From: Erwinia sp. HDF1-3R
GTDB taxonomy: Bacteria; Pseudomonadota; Gammaproteobacteria; Enterobacterales; Enterobacteriaceae
Assembly: GCF_039621855.1 (NCBI RefSeq)
Contig: NZ_CP155071.1
Span: forward strand, 1,612,001 to 1,676,000
Direction of reading: 5' to 3'
Length of the DNA: 64,000 nucleotides
Of this stretch, positions 40,359-49,030 are shown in pieces. The notes under the pieces are model-generated. The model ran no database searches. It had not been told where the DNA came from and worked only from the letters and a program-made list of their open reading frames with translations. Position 1 is the stretch's first letter. Every line of letters begins with the position of its first letter. Both the position numbers and the translations under genes were made by a program.

Positions 40359-41039
40359 TTATTTGTGAAGCAGTTTTAATAGCTCTTCGGCGGCGGCGGC
40401 CGATGACGCGGGATTCTGACCGGTCACCAGATGCCCATCCGTCAGGGTGAACACGCCCCAGTCATCGGTTTTTTCATAGTCCGCGCCCAGCGCTTTCAGC
40501 ACATCCTCGACCAGAAAAGGTACCACATTTGTCAGGCCGACGGCTTTTTCCTCGCTGTTAGTAAAGCCGGTGACCCGTTTACCGGCGACCAGCGGGGTAC
40601 CGTCAGGTTTTTTAACGTGGCGCAGTACGCCCGGCGCGTGACAAACGGCACCTACCGGCTTGCCGTTGGCATAAAAGTTCTCTATCAGCTCAATGCTTTT
40701 ACGATCCTCTGCCAGATCCCACAGGGGACCGTGTCCACCGGGGTAGAACACCGCATCGAACGTGCTGCTTTCGATATTGGCCAGCATCTGCGTGTTGGCC
40801 AGCGCCTGCTGAGCCACGAGATCCTGGCGAAAGCGTTCGGTGTCCAGGGTCTGGGCGTCTGGCTCGTCGCTTTTTGGATCGAGCGGGGGATGTCCCCCGG
40901 CAGGTGAGGCCAGCACCACGTTTATCCCCGCATCACGGAAGACATACCAGGGCGCGGCGAACTCTTCCAGCCAGAAGCCCGTTTTTTTACCGGTATCACC
41001 CAGCCTGTCATGCGAAGTCAGCACCATTAATACTTTCAT
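40359..41039 (-). CDS. DJ-1/PfpI family protein (Hsp31-like class I glutamine amidotransferase fold)
   Basis: A 226-residue protein with the DJ-1 nucleophile elbow GAVCHAPGVL (Cys133, His134) and the N-terminal KTGFWLEEFAAPWYVFRDAG segment with the partner glutamate. This pattern is typical of the Hsp31-like subgroup, which includes glutathione-independent glyoxalases and deglycase-type stress proteins. I choose ATG at 41039, preceded by GAGGATAG; an upstream ATG at 41063 lies inside the preceding gene. It sits 10 bases after the CurA-type reductase, suggesting a carbonyl-stress pair. The exact substrate is not known. Confidence 0.88.
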   Translation of the reverse strand: MKVLMVLTSHDRLGDTGKKTGFWLEEFAAPWYVFRDAGINVVLASPAGGHPPLDPKSDEPDAQTLDTERFRQDLVAQQALANTQMLANIESSTFDAVFYPGGHGPLWDLAEDRKSIELIENFYANGKPVGAVCHAPGVLRHVKKPDGTPLVAGKRVTGFTNSEEKAVGLTNVVPFLVEDVLKALGADYEKTDDWGVFTLTDGHLVTGQNPASSAAAAEELLKLLHK

Positions 41040-41049
41040 TTTTCTATCC

Positions 41050-42093
41050 TCAGGGTTGGTCACCGGCCACGCGAATCAGTACCTTGCCGAAGTTTTTACC
41101 TTCAAGCATGCCGATAAAGGTCTCCGGCGCATGGTCCAGACCCTCCACACTATCTTCACGGAAAACAAAGCGATCTTCTGCCACCCACTGACTCATCTGG
41201 CTAAAGAATTCGCCGAAGCGGTGGCCATAGTCCTGGGTAATGATAAAGCCCTGAACGCGCAGGCGTTTGCGCAGGATAGTTCCCTGAAACTGTGGCAGCT
41301 GGTTGGGGCCGGCGGCAGGTTCGGTACTGTTATAGTCGGCAATCAGTCCGCAGACCGGTATGCGTCCCTTTGTATTCATCAGCGGCAGTACCGCACTGAA
41401 TACCTTACCGCCAACGCTTTCGAAGTAGACGTCAATCCCCTCGGGACAGTGGCGCCTGAGGGATTCCGCGAAATCGCCGGCGCGGTGATCCAGACAGCGG
41501 TCAAAGCCCAGCGACTCTTCTGCATAGCGGCACTTATCGGCGCCGCCCGCAATTCCCACCACGTAGCAGCCTTTCAATTTCGCAATCTGCCCGACGATGG
41601 ATCCTACCGCGCCGGTGGCGGCGGCAACGACCACCGTTTCACCCGGCTGCGGCTGACCGATATCCAGCAGCCCCATATAGGCGGTGAAGCCCGGCATACC
41701 GAGCATCCCGAGTGCCCATGAGGGGTGCTTTAATACCGGGCCGCTCAGCTTAAACAAATCCTTGCCGTCAGAGAGTGCGAAGTCCTGCCATCCGCTGTTG
41801 CTGACCACCCAGTCACCTTCGGCATAGTCAGGGTGGTCAGAGTGTTCGACAATGGCGACGGTGCCTGCGCCCATAACCTCGTTAATCGCCACGGGCGGGA
41901 CATAGGAGGGGCCCTCGCTCATCCGTCCACGCATATACGGGTCCAGCGAAAGCCAGATGGTGCGCAGCAGAATTTGTCCTGCCGCTGGCGTCGGAACGTG
42001 CCCGGTTTCAAGCCGGAAATTAGCTTCTGTCGGTGCGCCGTGCGGGCGGGATGCCAGTACGATGCGGCGATTAGTCTGTTTATCTTGCGGCAT
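41050..42093 (-). CDS. NADP-dependent medium-chain reductase, CurA/leukotriene B4 dehydrogenase type
   Basis: A 347-residue zinc-independent medium-chain dehydrogenase/reductase. The N-terminal QTNRRIVLASRPHGAPT and SLDPYMRGRM are typical of the CurA/prostaglandin reductase group. The NADP-binding motif is AAATGAVGSIVGQIAK, with the acceptor segment YFESVGGKVFSAVLPLM. Members reduce the double bond of alpha,beta-unsaturated carbonyls, including curcumin in E. coli CurA. It precedes the DJ-1/PfpI gene on the same strand. The real substrate cannot be told from sequence. Confidence 0.88.
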   Translation of the reverse strand: MPQDKQTNRRIVLASRPHGAPTEANFRLETGHVPTPAAGQILLRTIWLSLDPYMRGRMSEGPSYVPPVAINEVMGAGTVAIVEHSDHPDYAEGDWVVSNSGWQDFALSDGKDLFKLSGPVLKHPSWALGMLGMPGFTAYMGLLDIGQPQPGETVVVAAATGAVGSIVGQIAKLKGCYVVGIAGGADKCRYAEESLGFDRCLDHRAGDFAESLRRHCPEGIDVYFESVGGKVFSAVLPLMNTKGRIPVCGLIADYNSTEPAAGPNQLPQFQGTILRKRLRVQGFIITQDYGHRFGEFFSQMSQWVAEDRFVFREDSVEGLDHAPETFIGMLEGKNFGKVLIRVAGDQP

Positions 42094-42189
42094 AATTTTC
42101 TCCTTAATGCGGAATGCGGCCTGGTAAAAGCGTAGTGCATCAGCGGACCTGATGCCTGGCGCCCTGTGCCATTACCGCATCAGAGACCC

Positions 42190-43482
42190 TCAGGCCCCGA
42201 TAAAGTGGCCGGGCTTTTCCAGCGCCCCGGCAATGGCATCCGTCAGGCGCTGCAATGCTTCAGGGCTGATAATATAAGGCGGCATCAGGTAGATCAGCCG
42301 GCCAAACGGGCGTATCCACACGCCGCACTCGACAAAAAATGCCTGCAAAGCGGCCATATTGACCGGCTGATGAGTTTCAATCACCCCGATAGCGCCCAGT
42401 ACGCGCGCATCTTTTACTGCAGGGTGGTCGGCAAGGGGCAGAAGCGAGCGGCGGAGCTGCGCTTCAATATCCGCGACCTGCTGCGGCCACTGGTTCTCCT
42501 GGAGCATCGCCAGGCTCTCGCTGGCGACGGCGCAGGCCAGAGGGTTACCCATAAAGGTTGGCCCATGCATAAAGCAGCCCGCCTCGCCGTTGCTGACGGT
42601 ATCGGCGACGTGACGGGTGGTCAGCGTGGCTGAGAGCGTCATGGTTCCGCCGGTCAGGGCCTTACCCACGCAGAGAATATCCGGCGCGATATCAGCATGT
42701 TCGCAGGCGAACAGCTTACCGGTGCGGCCAAAGCCGGTGGCAATCTCATCGGCAATCAGCAGGATGCCGTACCTGTCGCACAGCGCCCGTACGCGCTGCA
42801 AATAGCGCGGGTGATAGAACCGCATGCCGCCCGCGCCCTGAACCACCGGCTCCAGGATCACTGCGGCGACCTCGCCAGCGTGATGCGTTATCAGCCGCTC
42901 AATGTCATCGGCATCGCTGTCGCGCCACGCTTCATCAAAGCGGCAGGCGGGGGCGGCGGCGAACAGATGGCTGGGCAGGTAGCCCTGATAGAGGCTGTGC
43001 ATCGAATTGTGCGGATCGCACACCGACATGGCAGCAAAGGTATCGCCGTGGTAGCCATTTCGCAGCGTCAAAAAACGCTGCCGCTTCTCGCCGCGTGCCT
43101 GCCAGTATTGCAGGGCCATTTTCATGGCGACTTCTACCGCTACCGATCCCGAATCCGCCAGAAACACGCACTCCAGCACGGCTGGCGTCATGTCGACCAG
43201 CCTGCGACAAAGTGCGACCGCAGAAGGATGGGTAATCCCGCCAAACATCACGTGCGACATCTGTGCTATTTGCGCGGTCATCGCCTGATTAAGCCGGGGA
43301 TGGTTATAACCGTGAATCGCAGCCCACCAGGAGGACATGCCGTCCACCAGCGTACGGCCATCGGCCAGCTGAAGCGAGGTGCCCTGGGCACCGACCACCG
43401 GGTAGACCGGCAGCGGCTGACTCATTGAGGTATAGGGGTGCCAGATGTGGCTGCGATCGAAGGCGAGGTCTGAAGGGGTCAT
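42190..43482 (-). CDS. bioA: Adenosylmethionine-8-amino-7-oxononanoate aminotransferase
   Basis: PLP-dependent class III aminotransferase of biotin synthesis, converting KAPA to DAPA with SAM as amino donor; 430 residues (E. coli 429). [16 protein letters not shown] is the N-terminal substrate segment, [21 protein letters not shown] the family signature and [11 protein letters not shown] contains the Schiff-base lysine. It is transcribed divergently from bioBFCD; the shared BirA operator starts eight bases upstream of its ATG. Confidence 0.97.
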   Translation of the reverse strand: MTPSDLAFDRSHIWHPYTSMSQPLPVYPVVGAQGTSLQLADGRTLVDGMSSWWAAIHGYNHPRLNQAMTAQIAQMSHVMFGGITHPSAVALCRRLVDMTPAVLECVFLADSGSVAVEVAMKMALQYWQARGEKRQRFLTLRNGYHGDTFAAMSVCDPHNSMHSLYQGYLPSHLFAAAPACRFDEAWRDSDADDIERLITHHAGEVAAVILEPVVQGAGGMRFYHPRYLQRVRALCDRYGILLIADEIATGFGRTGKLFACEHADIAPDILCVGKALTGGTMTLSATLTTRHVADTVSNGEAGCFMHGPTFMGNPLACAVASESLAMLQENQWPQQVADIEAQLRRSLLPLADHPAVKDARVLGAIGVIETHQPVNMAALQAFFVECGVWIRPFGRLIYLMPPYIISPEALQRLTDAIAGALEKPGHFIGA

Positions 43483-43490
43483 AAAATTAC

Positions 43491-43523
43491 TTGTAAACCA
43501 ATTTCAAAAAAATTAGTTTACAA
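43491..43523. promoter_or_regulatory. BirA operator between bioA and bioB
   Basis: TTGTAAACC (43491-43499) and AGTTTACAA (43515-43523) are inverted arms separated by 15 AT-rich bases, matching the BirA binding site of enterobacterial bio operators. Biotinyl-AMP-bound BirA dimer here would repress both bioA and bioBFCD. Confidence 0.93.
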
Positions 43524-43572
43524 GTATAACCGGGCAACGACCCGACACGACAGTACTTTTTTGGAGCAAGCA

Positions 43573-44604
43573 ATGGCAACTCGCTGGACGGTCTCACAGG
43601 CTCAAGCCCTGTTTAATAAGCCTTTTCTCGAACTGATGTTTGAAGCGCAGCAGGTGCATCGTCAGCACTTCGACCCGCGTCAGGTGCAGGTCAGTACACT
43701 GCTGTCGATTAAAACCGGGGCCTGCCCGGAGGATTGCAAATATTGCCCGCAGAGCGCGCGGTACAAAACCGGGCTGGAGTCCGAACGGCTGATGGAAGTG
43801 GAGGAGGTGCTGAGCTCCGCGCGTAAGGCGAAGGCCGCCGGCTCCGATCGCTTCTGTATGGGGGCCGCCTGGAAAAACCCCAACGACCGCGATATGCCTT
43901 ACCTTGAGCAGATGGTAAAAGGCGTGAAGGCGATGGGGCTGGAAACCTGTATGACGCTGGGCATGCTGAGCGACGGACAGGCGCAGCGTCTGGCAGAGGC
44001 GGGGCTGGATTTCTACAACCATAACCTGGACACCTCCCCGGAGTTTTATGGCAGCGTCATCACCACCCGCAGCTATCAGGAACGTCTGGATACGCTGGGC
44101 AAAGTCCGCGATGCCGGAATTAAGGTCTGCTCCGGGGGCATTGTCGGGCTGGGTGAAACCGTCAGCGACCGCGCCGGGCTGCTGGTTCAGCTGGCAAATC
44201 TGCCCACGCCGCCGGAAAGCGTACCGATTAATATGCTGGTCAAGGTCAAAGGCACGCCAATGGCGGACAATGATGACGTCGATCCCTTCGATTTTATCCG
44301 CACCATTGCCGTCGCCCGCATCATGATGCCAGCCTCGCACGTGCGTCTCTCTGCCGGGCGTGAACAGATGAGCGAGCAGACCCAGGCAATGTGCTTTATG
44401 GCCGGCGCAAACTCTATCTTCTACGGCTGTAAATTGCTGACAACCCCCAATCCTGAAGAGGATAAGGATATGCTGCTCTTCCGCAAGCTGGGCCTCAATC
44501 CGCAGCACACCACCACCGAGGCGGGCGATAACGAGCAGCAGCAGTCTCTGGCCGGACAGTTGCTGAACGCCGATACCGAGCAGTTCTATAACGCGGCGGT
44601 CTGA
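43573..44604 (+). CDS. bioB: Biotin synthase
   Basis: Radical SAM enzyme inserting sulfur into dethiobiotin; 343 residues (E. coli 346). The SAM cluster cysteines are Cys51, Cys55 and Cys58 ([13 protein letters not shown]). [13 protein letters not shown] and RLSAGREQM carry residues for the second [2Fe-2S] cluster. I use ATG at 43573, seven bases after TTGGAG; the TTG at 43561 would put the ribosome binding site inside the gene. bioF follows after about 80 bp. Confidence 0.97.
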   Translation: MATRWTVSQAQALFNKPFLELMFEAQQVHRQHFDPRQVQVSTLLSIKTGACPEDCKYCPQSARYKTGLESERLMEVEEVLSSARKAKAAGSDRFCMGAAWKNPNDRDMPYLEQMVKGVKAMGLETCMTLGMLSDGQAQRLAEAGLDFYNHNLDTSPEFYGSVITTRSYQERLDTLGKVRDAGIKVCSGGIVGLGETVSDRAGLLVQLANLPTPPESVPINMLVKVKGTPMADNDDVDPFDFIRTIAVARIMMPASHVRLSAGREQMSEQTQAMCFMAGANSIFYGCKLLTTPNPEEDKDMLLFRKLGLNPQHTTTEAGDNEQQQSLAGQLLNADTEQFYNAAV

Positions 44605-44683
44605 ATGCGTCCTGGATGTGCCTTAAATTCGCGGTGGCCTGTATGAGCCAGACAGGCTGTCGTTTAAATCTGTGGTGGACCCT

Positions 44684-45892
44684 ATGAGCTGGCAGCAACG
44701 GATCGATCTCGCCCTCGCCGAACGCCGGGAGAAGGGGCAGTTTCGCCAGCGGCGGATCAACCAGCAGGGCGATGCGCGGACATTACAGATCGACGGGCGT
44801 CGCTATCTCAACTTTTCCGCCAATGACTACCTTGGGCTGAGTCACGAGCCGCGCATTATTCGTGCCTGGCAGCAGGGGGCGGAACAGTATGGCGTGGGGG
44901 CCGGCGGCTCCGGCCACGTCACCGGCTACAGCGCCCCCTGTGCGGCGCTGGAGACGCAGCTGGCCGCGTGGCTGGGCTTTCCCCGCGCGCTGCTGTTTAT
45001 CTCTGGCTTTGCCGCTAACCAGGCGGTCATTACGGCGATGATGGCGAAAGGGGATCGGCTTTTCGCCGATAAGCTCAGCCACGCTTCGCTGCTGGAAGCC
45101 GCGGTGCTCAGCCCGTCGACGCTGCGCCGCTTCGCGCATAACCAGCCTGACGCACTGAACAGGCTGCTGGCGGGCAACGCAGCGGGGGAAACGCTGGTGG
45201 TCACCGAGGGGGTGTTCAGCATGGATGGCGACAGCGCACCGCTGGCACCGATCCATCGGCTGACCCGTCAGTATGGCGGCTGGCTAATGGTGGATGACGC
45301 TCACGGCATCGGTACCGTCGGAGAGCAGGGGCGCGGCAGCTGCTGGCAGCAAAATGTCCGTCCCGAGCTGCTGGTAGTGACCTTTGGCAAAGCCTTTGGC
45401 GTCAGCGGCGCGGCGGTACTCTGCCAGCAGGACACCGCCGACTACCTGCTGCAATTTGCCCGCCACCTGATTTACAGCACCGCCATGCCGCCCGCGCAGG
45501 CCTGTGCGCTGACTGCCGCACTGACCTGCGTTCAGCAGGGAGACGATCGCCGTCAGCGACTGGCGCAGAATATCCATCAGTTTCGCGACGGCGCGCGCGC
45601 GCGAGGCCTGACGCTGCTTCCCTCTCTCACCGCTATCCAGCCGCTGGTTGTCGGTGATGAGCATCGCGCGCTGGCGCTGGCAGAGAGGCTGCGTCAGCTT
45701 GGCTGCTGGGTGACGGCCATCCGACCGCCCACCGTTCCCCCGGGCACGGCGCGGCTGCGCATTACGCTCAGCGCGGCGCATCAGGCGGAGGATATTGAAC
45801 AACTGCTGGACCTGCTGCATCAGGCGACTTGTCCGGCGGACGGGTTACCGACTGACGCCGCGCCTCACCCGGCGTGCGGAGGAGGAGCATGA
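44684..45892 (+). CDS. bioF: 8-amino-7-oxononanoate synthase
   Basis: PLP enzyme joining pimeloyl-ACP and alanine to KAPA; 402 residues. ATG at 44684 gives [15 protein letters not shown], matching E. coli; a GTG four codons upstream is possible but less likely. [19 protein letters not shown] and [15 protein letters not shown] (Schiff-base lysine) are conserved. The protein is about 18 residues longer than E. coli BioF (384), owing to a C-terminal tail rich in Pro, Ala and Cys. The tail runs into bioC, whose ATG overlaps the TGA. Confidence 0.95.
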   Translation: MSWQQRIDLALAERREKGQFRQRRINQQGDARTLQIDGRRYLNFSANDYLGLSHEPRIIRAWQQGAEQYGVGAGGSGHVTGYSAPCAALETQLAAWLGFPRALLFISGFAANQAVITAMMAKGDRLFADKLSHASLLEAAVLSPSTLRRFAHNQPDALNRLLAGNAAGETLVVTEGVFSMDGDSAPLAPIHRLTRQYGGWLMVDDAHGIGTVGEQGRGSCWQQNVRPELLVVTFGKAFGVSGAAVLCQQDTADYLLQFARHLIYSTAMPPAQACALTAALTCVQQGDDRRQRLAQNIHQFRDGARARGLTLLPSLTAIQPLVVGDEHRALALAERLRQLGCWVTAIRPPTVPPGTARLRITLSAAHQAEDIEQLLDLLHQATCPADGLPTDAAPHPACGGGA

Positions 45893-46647
45893 CGCACGCT
45901 GTCGATAAACAGGCCATCGCCCAGGCCTTTGGTCGCGCCGCAGAGGGTTACAACCAGCATGCTGAACTTCAGCGTCTGAGCGGCGAGGCGCTGGCCGGTT
46001 TTGCCACCCGCCAGCGGGATTTGAACGTGCTGGATGCCGGTTGTGGCACCGGCTGGTTCAGCCAGCGCTGGCGCGAGGCGGGAAACCACGTTACCGCGTT
46101 CGACCTTTCCGCCCAGATGCTGGAGCGGGCGCGAGCCGGAAAGACCGCCAATGACTACCGCCAGGGCGATATCGAAGCGCTGCCCTTTCACGCAGCAGAA
46201 TTTGATCTCTGCTGGAGCAACCTTGCGGTGCAGTGGTGCAGTGATTTGCGCCAGGCCCTGGCTGAACTGTGCCGGGTGACCCGCCCGGGAGGACAGGTTC
46301 TGTTTTCCACCCTGGAAGCAGGTTCACTCGGCGAAGTTCAGCTCGCCTGGCAGCATCTCAACCTTCCCGCGCCGGTTAACCGGTTTTTATCCACCGGGCA
46401 GATTGCCGAAGCGGGAGAGGGGATGGCGCTGACGTTACACCGCCAGACGCTGACGCTGGCCTTCCCCGACGTGCTGAGTGCGCTGCGCTCGCTGAAGGGG
46501 ATTGGAGCAACGCACCTGCATCAGGGGCGGAATGGCGCCCTGCTGACCCGCCGCCATCTTCATCAGCTCGAACAGGTCTGGCCCCGCGACGCGCGCGGCT
46601 GCCTGCTTAGCTACCATCTGATTTATGGAGTAATTAACCGTGACTGA
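45889..46647 (+). CDS. bioC: Malonyl-ACP O-methyltransferase
   Basis: SAM-dependent methyltransferase of 252 residues that methylates malonyl-ACP to start pimelate-moiety synthesis for biotin. Motif [13 protein letters not shown] is at about 45-56 and [11 protein letters not shown] is the post-I region. The segment [16 protein letters not shown] is typical of BioC. ATG at 45889 follows GGAGGAG and overlaps the bioF stop; five extra upstream codons (from 45874) are unlikely. It overlaps bioD by 8 bp. Confidence 0.95.
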   Translation: MTHAVDKQAIAQAFGRAAEGYNQHAELQRLSGEALAGFATRQRDLNVLDAGCGTGWFSQRWREAGNHVTAFDLSAQMLERARAGKTANDYRQGDIEALPFHAAEFDLCWSNLAVQWCSDLRQALAELCRVTRPGGQVLFSTLEAGSLGEVQLAWQHLNLPAPVNRFLSTGQIAEAGEGMALTLHRQTLTLAFPDVLSALRSLKGIGATHLHQGRNGALLTRRHLHQLEQVWPRDARGCLLSYHLIYGVINRD

Positions 46648-47314
46648 ACGTTGGTTTATAACCGGAACGGACACCGAAGTGGGGAAAACCGTCGCCAGCA
46701 CCGCCCTGCTACAGGCGGCCAGGCAGGCGGGTTTTCGCTGCGTGGGATACAAGCCCGTCGCTTCCGGCAGTGAGATCACGCCACAGGGGCTGCGCAATGA
46801 GGATGCCTTAGCCCTGCAAAAGGCGTCCGCCGTGGATCTCCCTTACGACAGCATTAATCCGATGGCGTTTGTGGAGCCTACCGCTCCGCATATCCTCAGC
46901 GCGGAGGAGGGCAGGCCTATCGATTTTCAGCAGCTTTCTGCCGGGCTGAAGGCCCTGACGCAGCAGGCGAACTGGGTGCTGACCGAGGGGGCTGGCGGCT
47001 GGTTCACCCCGCTCACCGACAGCGCAACCTTCGCCGACTGGGTGCGGGCTGAACAGCTGCCGGTTGTGCTGGTGGTGGGGATTAAGCTGGGCTGTATTAA
47101 CCATGCGCTGCTGACCGCGCAGGCAATTCTGGCCAGCGGTCTGAGGCTGGCAGGGTGGATAGCAAACGCTGTTCAGCCGCCGGGCAAGCGGCATCAGGAG
47201 TATCTGACCACGCTGGCGCAGCGGCTCCCGGCGCCGATGCTGGGCGAAATTCCCTACCTGACCGAGGCGGAGGACTTTGAACAGCTGGGGCAATACGTCA
47301 GACTGCCGGTGTGA
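46640..47314 (+). CDS. bioD: Dethiobiotin synthetase
   Basis: ATP-dependent carboxylase closing the ureido ring of dethiobiotin from DAPA; 224 residues. It starts at GTG 46640 with [20 protein letters not shown], containing the P-loop GTDTEVGKT. GYKPVASGSE, TEGAGGWFTPL and VVGIKLGCINHALL are the other conserved motifs. It is the last bio gene. The next gene is an ABC ATPase on the opposite strand, not uvrB as in E. coli. Confidence 0.97.
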   Translation: MTERWFITGTDTEVGKTVASTALLQAARQAGFRCVGYKPVASGSEITPQGLRNEDALALQKASAVDLPYDSINPMAFVEPTAPHILSAEEGRPIDFQQLSAGLKALTQQANWVLTEGAGGWFTPLTDSATFADWVRAEQLPVVLVVGIKLGCINHALLTAQAILASGLRLAGWIANAVQPPGKRHQEYLTTLAQRLPAPMLGEIPYLTEAEDFEQLGQYVRLPV

Positions 47315-47385
47315 ATAGCGGCGCCAGACAGCGCAACCGGGGCAGGCAGCATGCTGGAGCGGTATAACGCGCCGCTACAGAGCGC

Positions 47386-48102
47386 TCAAACCGCCAGCCA
47401 GGTGTTAACCATATTCTCATCAAGCTGAGCAACGGTGCCGTGCGCCACGTTGCGGCCCTGGTGCAGCAGGAGAAAGTAGTCGGCCACCCGGCGGATAAAC
47501 GAAATGCGCTGTTCAAGCAGCAGGATGGTCAGGCCGAAGTCATGGTTAAGGCGATGGATAAGATTGCCCATCTCCTCCTCCAGCCAGGAGGACATTCCCT
47601 CCATCGGCTCATCCAAAATCAGCAGCCTGGGCTCCAGCACCAGCGCCCTCGCCAGGGCCAGCTGTTGCTGCTGATCGGCACGCAGATCGCCGCTGCGCTG
47701 GTGGCGCAGGGACCAGAGCGCCGGAAAGAGATCGTACACCACCGGGGGGATGGCCCGATGCCTATCGGGACCCGCACCGGCAAGCAGCGCGATTTGCAGA
47801 TTGGCCTCCACGCTTAGCTGTGAAAAGAGCTGACGCCGCTGCGGAACATAGCCTATCCCCAGCGCGGCCCGCTGTTCTACTGGCTGCAGCAGCAGATCCT
47901 GCGGCGGCAGGCTCCCCTCCTGCCAGATAATCGAGCCGCTGTTAATGGGCAGATTACCCATAATACAGTTAACCAGAGTGGTTTTGCCCATGCCGGGGCG
48001 GCCCAGCACGCCGGTGCAGGTGCCAGGCGGTAATTCGAGATCGACATCCCACAAAATATGGTTTTGTCCGTAAAACTGATTAATTGAACGTAAGCTGAGC
48101 AT
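47386..48102 (-). CDS. Orphan UrtE/LivF-like ABC ATPase with altered signature motif
   Basis: A 238-residue ABC ATPase most like the UrtE (urea) and LivF (branched-chain amino acid) subunits: INQFYGQNHILWDVDLELPPG, then Walker A GRPGMGKTT at 34-42, Q-loop GYVPQ at 84-88 and Walker B LLILDEP at 160-166 with Glu165. The ABC signature, normally LSGGQ, reads LRADQ at 140-144, losing the serine and both glycines. No permease, receptor or partner ATPase is nearby. A good ribosome binding site (AAGGAGA) suggests it is still translated. Transport activity is doubtful; a regulatory or relic role is possible. Confidence 0.8.
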   Translation of the reverse strand: MLSLRSINQFYGQNHILWDVDLELPPGTCTGVLGRPGMGKTTLVNCIMGNLPINSGSIIWQEGSLPPQDLLLQPVEQRAALGIGYVPQRRQLFSQLSVEANLQIALLAGAGPDRHRAIPPVVYDLFPALWSLRHQRSGDLRADQQQQLALARALVLEPRLLILDEPMEGMSSWLEEEMGNLIHRLNHDFGLTILLLEQRISFIRRVADYFLLLHQGRNVAHGTVAQLDENMVNTWLAV

Positions 48103-48619
48103 CTGACACTCTCCTTCAGACAGTTATCGATCGCACCTGATTGCATCCGCTCTCCGTCGTCTGTCAAACAGTCTTCAATGCCTTGTATAAGAAACCTGCG
48201 GCTCTGAGCTTCGTTCTGGTGTAAGGAGCTCGCCGGGTGGTGACCTGCTTCCCGTAGTGTCTTGCAATTGACAGGCCAGGTTGTTAAGTGCTGCACGCAA
48301 TCATGATACCGACAGGCATTTTGCTGCGGTTATTGGTAATGTTTATTTAATAATTACCGGTAGTGATTTGGTGCTGCACTGCGGCGGTGCCCCGTGCAGG
48401 CTGGTGATGGTGCAGTTGCCTGTCTGAGAAGCAGTGAGAGGGGAAAGGATATAAGTAAATAAGGGGTAACCAGGGCTGGCGGCGGCACCAAAACTATGCT
48501 TACTCATCATGCCAATGCTGAAGATTGACAGTGAAAAAAAGCAAAAAAAAATTTTTAGCATCCTTTTTTACCGGCAGCGCAGCTTTATACACAGCAGACG
48601 GTTCGGGCGCTCAAATCAG

Positions 48620-48642
48620 TTATCCACCATTCCTGTGGATAA
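48620..48642. promoter_or_regulatory. Pair of inverted DnaA-type boxes upstream of uvrB
   Basis: TTATCCACC (48620-48628) and TGTGGATAA (48634-48642, reverse complement TTATCCACA, the ideal DnaA box) face each other with five bases between. They lie about 390 bp before uvrB. DnaA sites near uvrB have been described in E. coli as far as I recall; binding here is inferred. Confidence 0.6.
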
Positions 48643-48932
48643 CCATGTGCATGAGCGGCTTAAAACTCACGCCAGGCGAGAGCCAGCGCGGCCTGGGCAC
48701 GAGTTGCTGTGAAACTCATCTTACGGTGAATGCATAACACTATCAACGACTTGATGAAAATCAAGCAGGATAAAAAAACCGGCCGCGCGCTTCCCGCATT
48801 TTGTCAGCCACGCTTGACAAATGTTAAAGTGGCAGACCCTTCTGGGGATAACCTCACTATTCCCTGTTTGATTAAGTATTTAACCGATTATCTATAAGGA
48901 CTTAACGGCAGGTTCACTTTATCATGCAAAAT

Positions 48933-48952
48933 AACTGTGGATATATCCAGTC
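48933..48952. promoter_or_regulatory. LexA (SOS) box of uvrB
   Basis: AACTGTGGATATATCCAGTC fits the SOS box core CTGT-N8-CAG and aligns with the E. coli uvrB operator. It ends 78 bp before the uvrB ATG. The left half also contains TGTGGATAT, one base from a DnaA box. Confidence 0.88.
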
Positions 48953-49030
48953 TTTTTTGCTGGCAAAATCGCCACGGCAGAGTAAAATTAATCTCCTGTC
49001 CGCGAGCATTTATCATCAGGTAGCAATCCA

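Larger units (their letters stand above)
48103..49030. other. Long intergenic region upstream of uvrB, no supported gene
   Basis: A 928-base gap between the ABC ATPase and uvrB. It holds a LexA box, two inverted DnaA-type boxes and a consensus-like TTGACA at 48825-48830. A 72-codon minus-strand frame (48343-48561) begins with a signal-peptide-like stretch (MLKIFFCFFSLSIFSIG) but has its AAGG directly against the ATG and no recognisable product. I do not call it a gene. The region has A/T-rich tracts (48530-48570) and no repeats or mobile-element ends that I could see. Confidence 0.6.
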
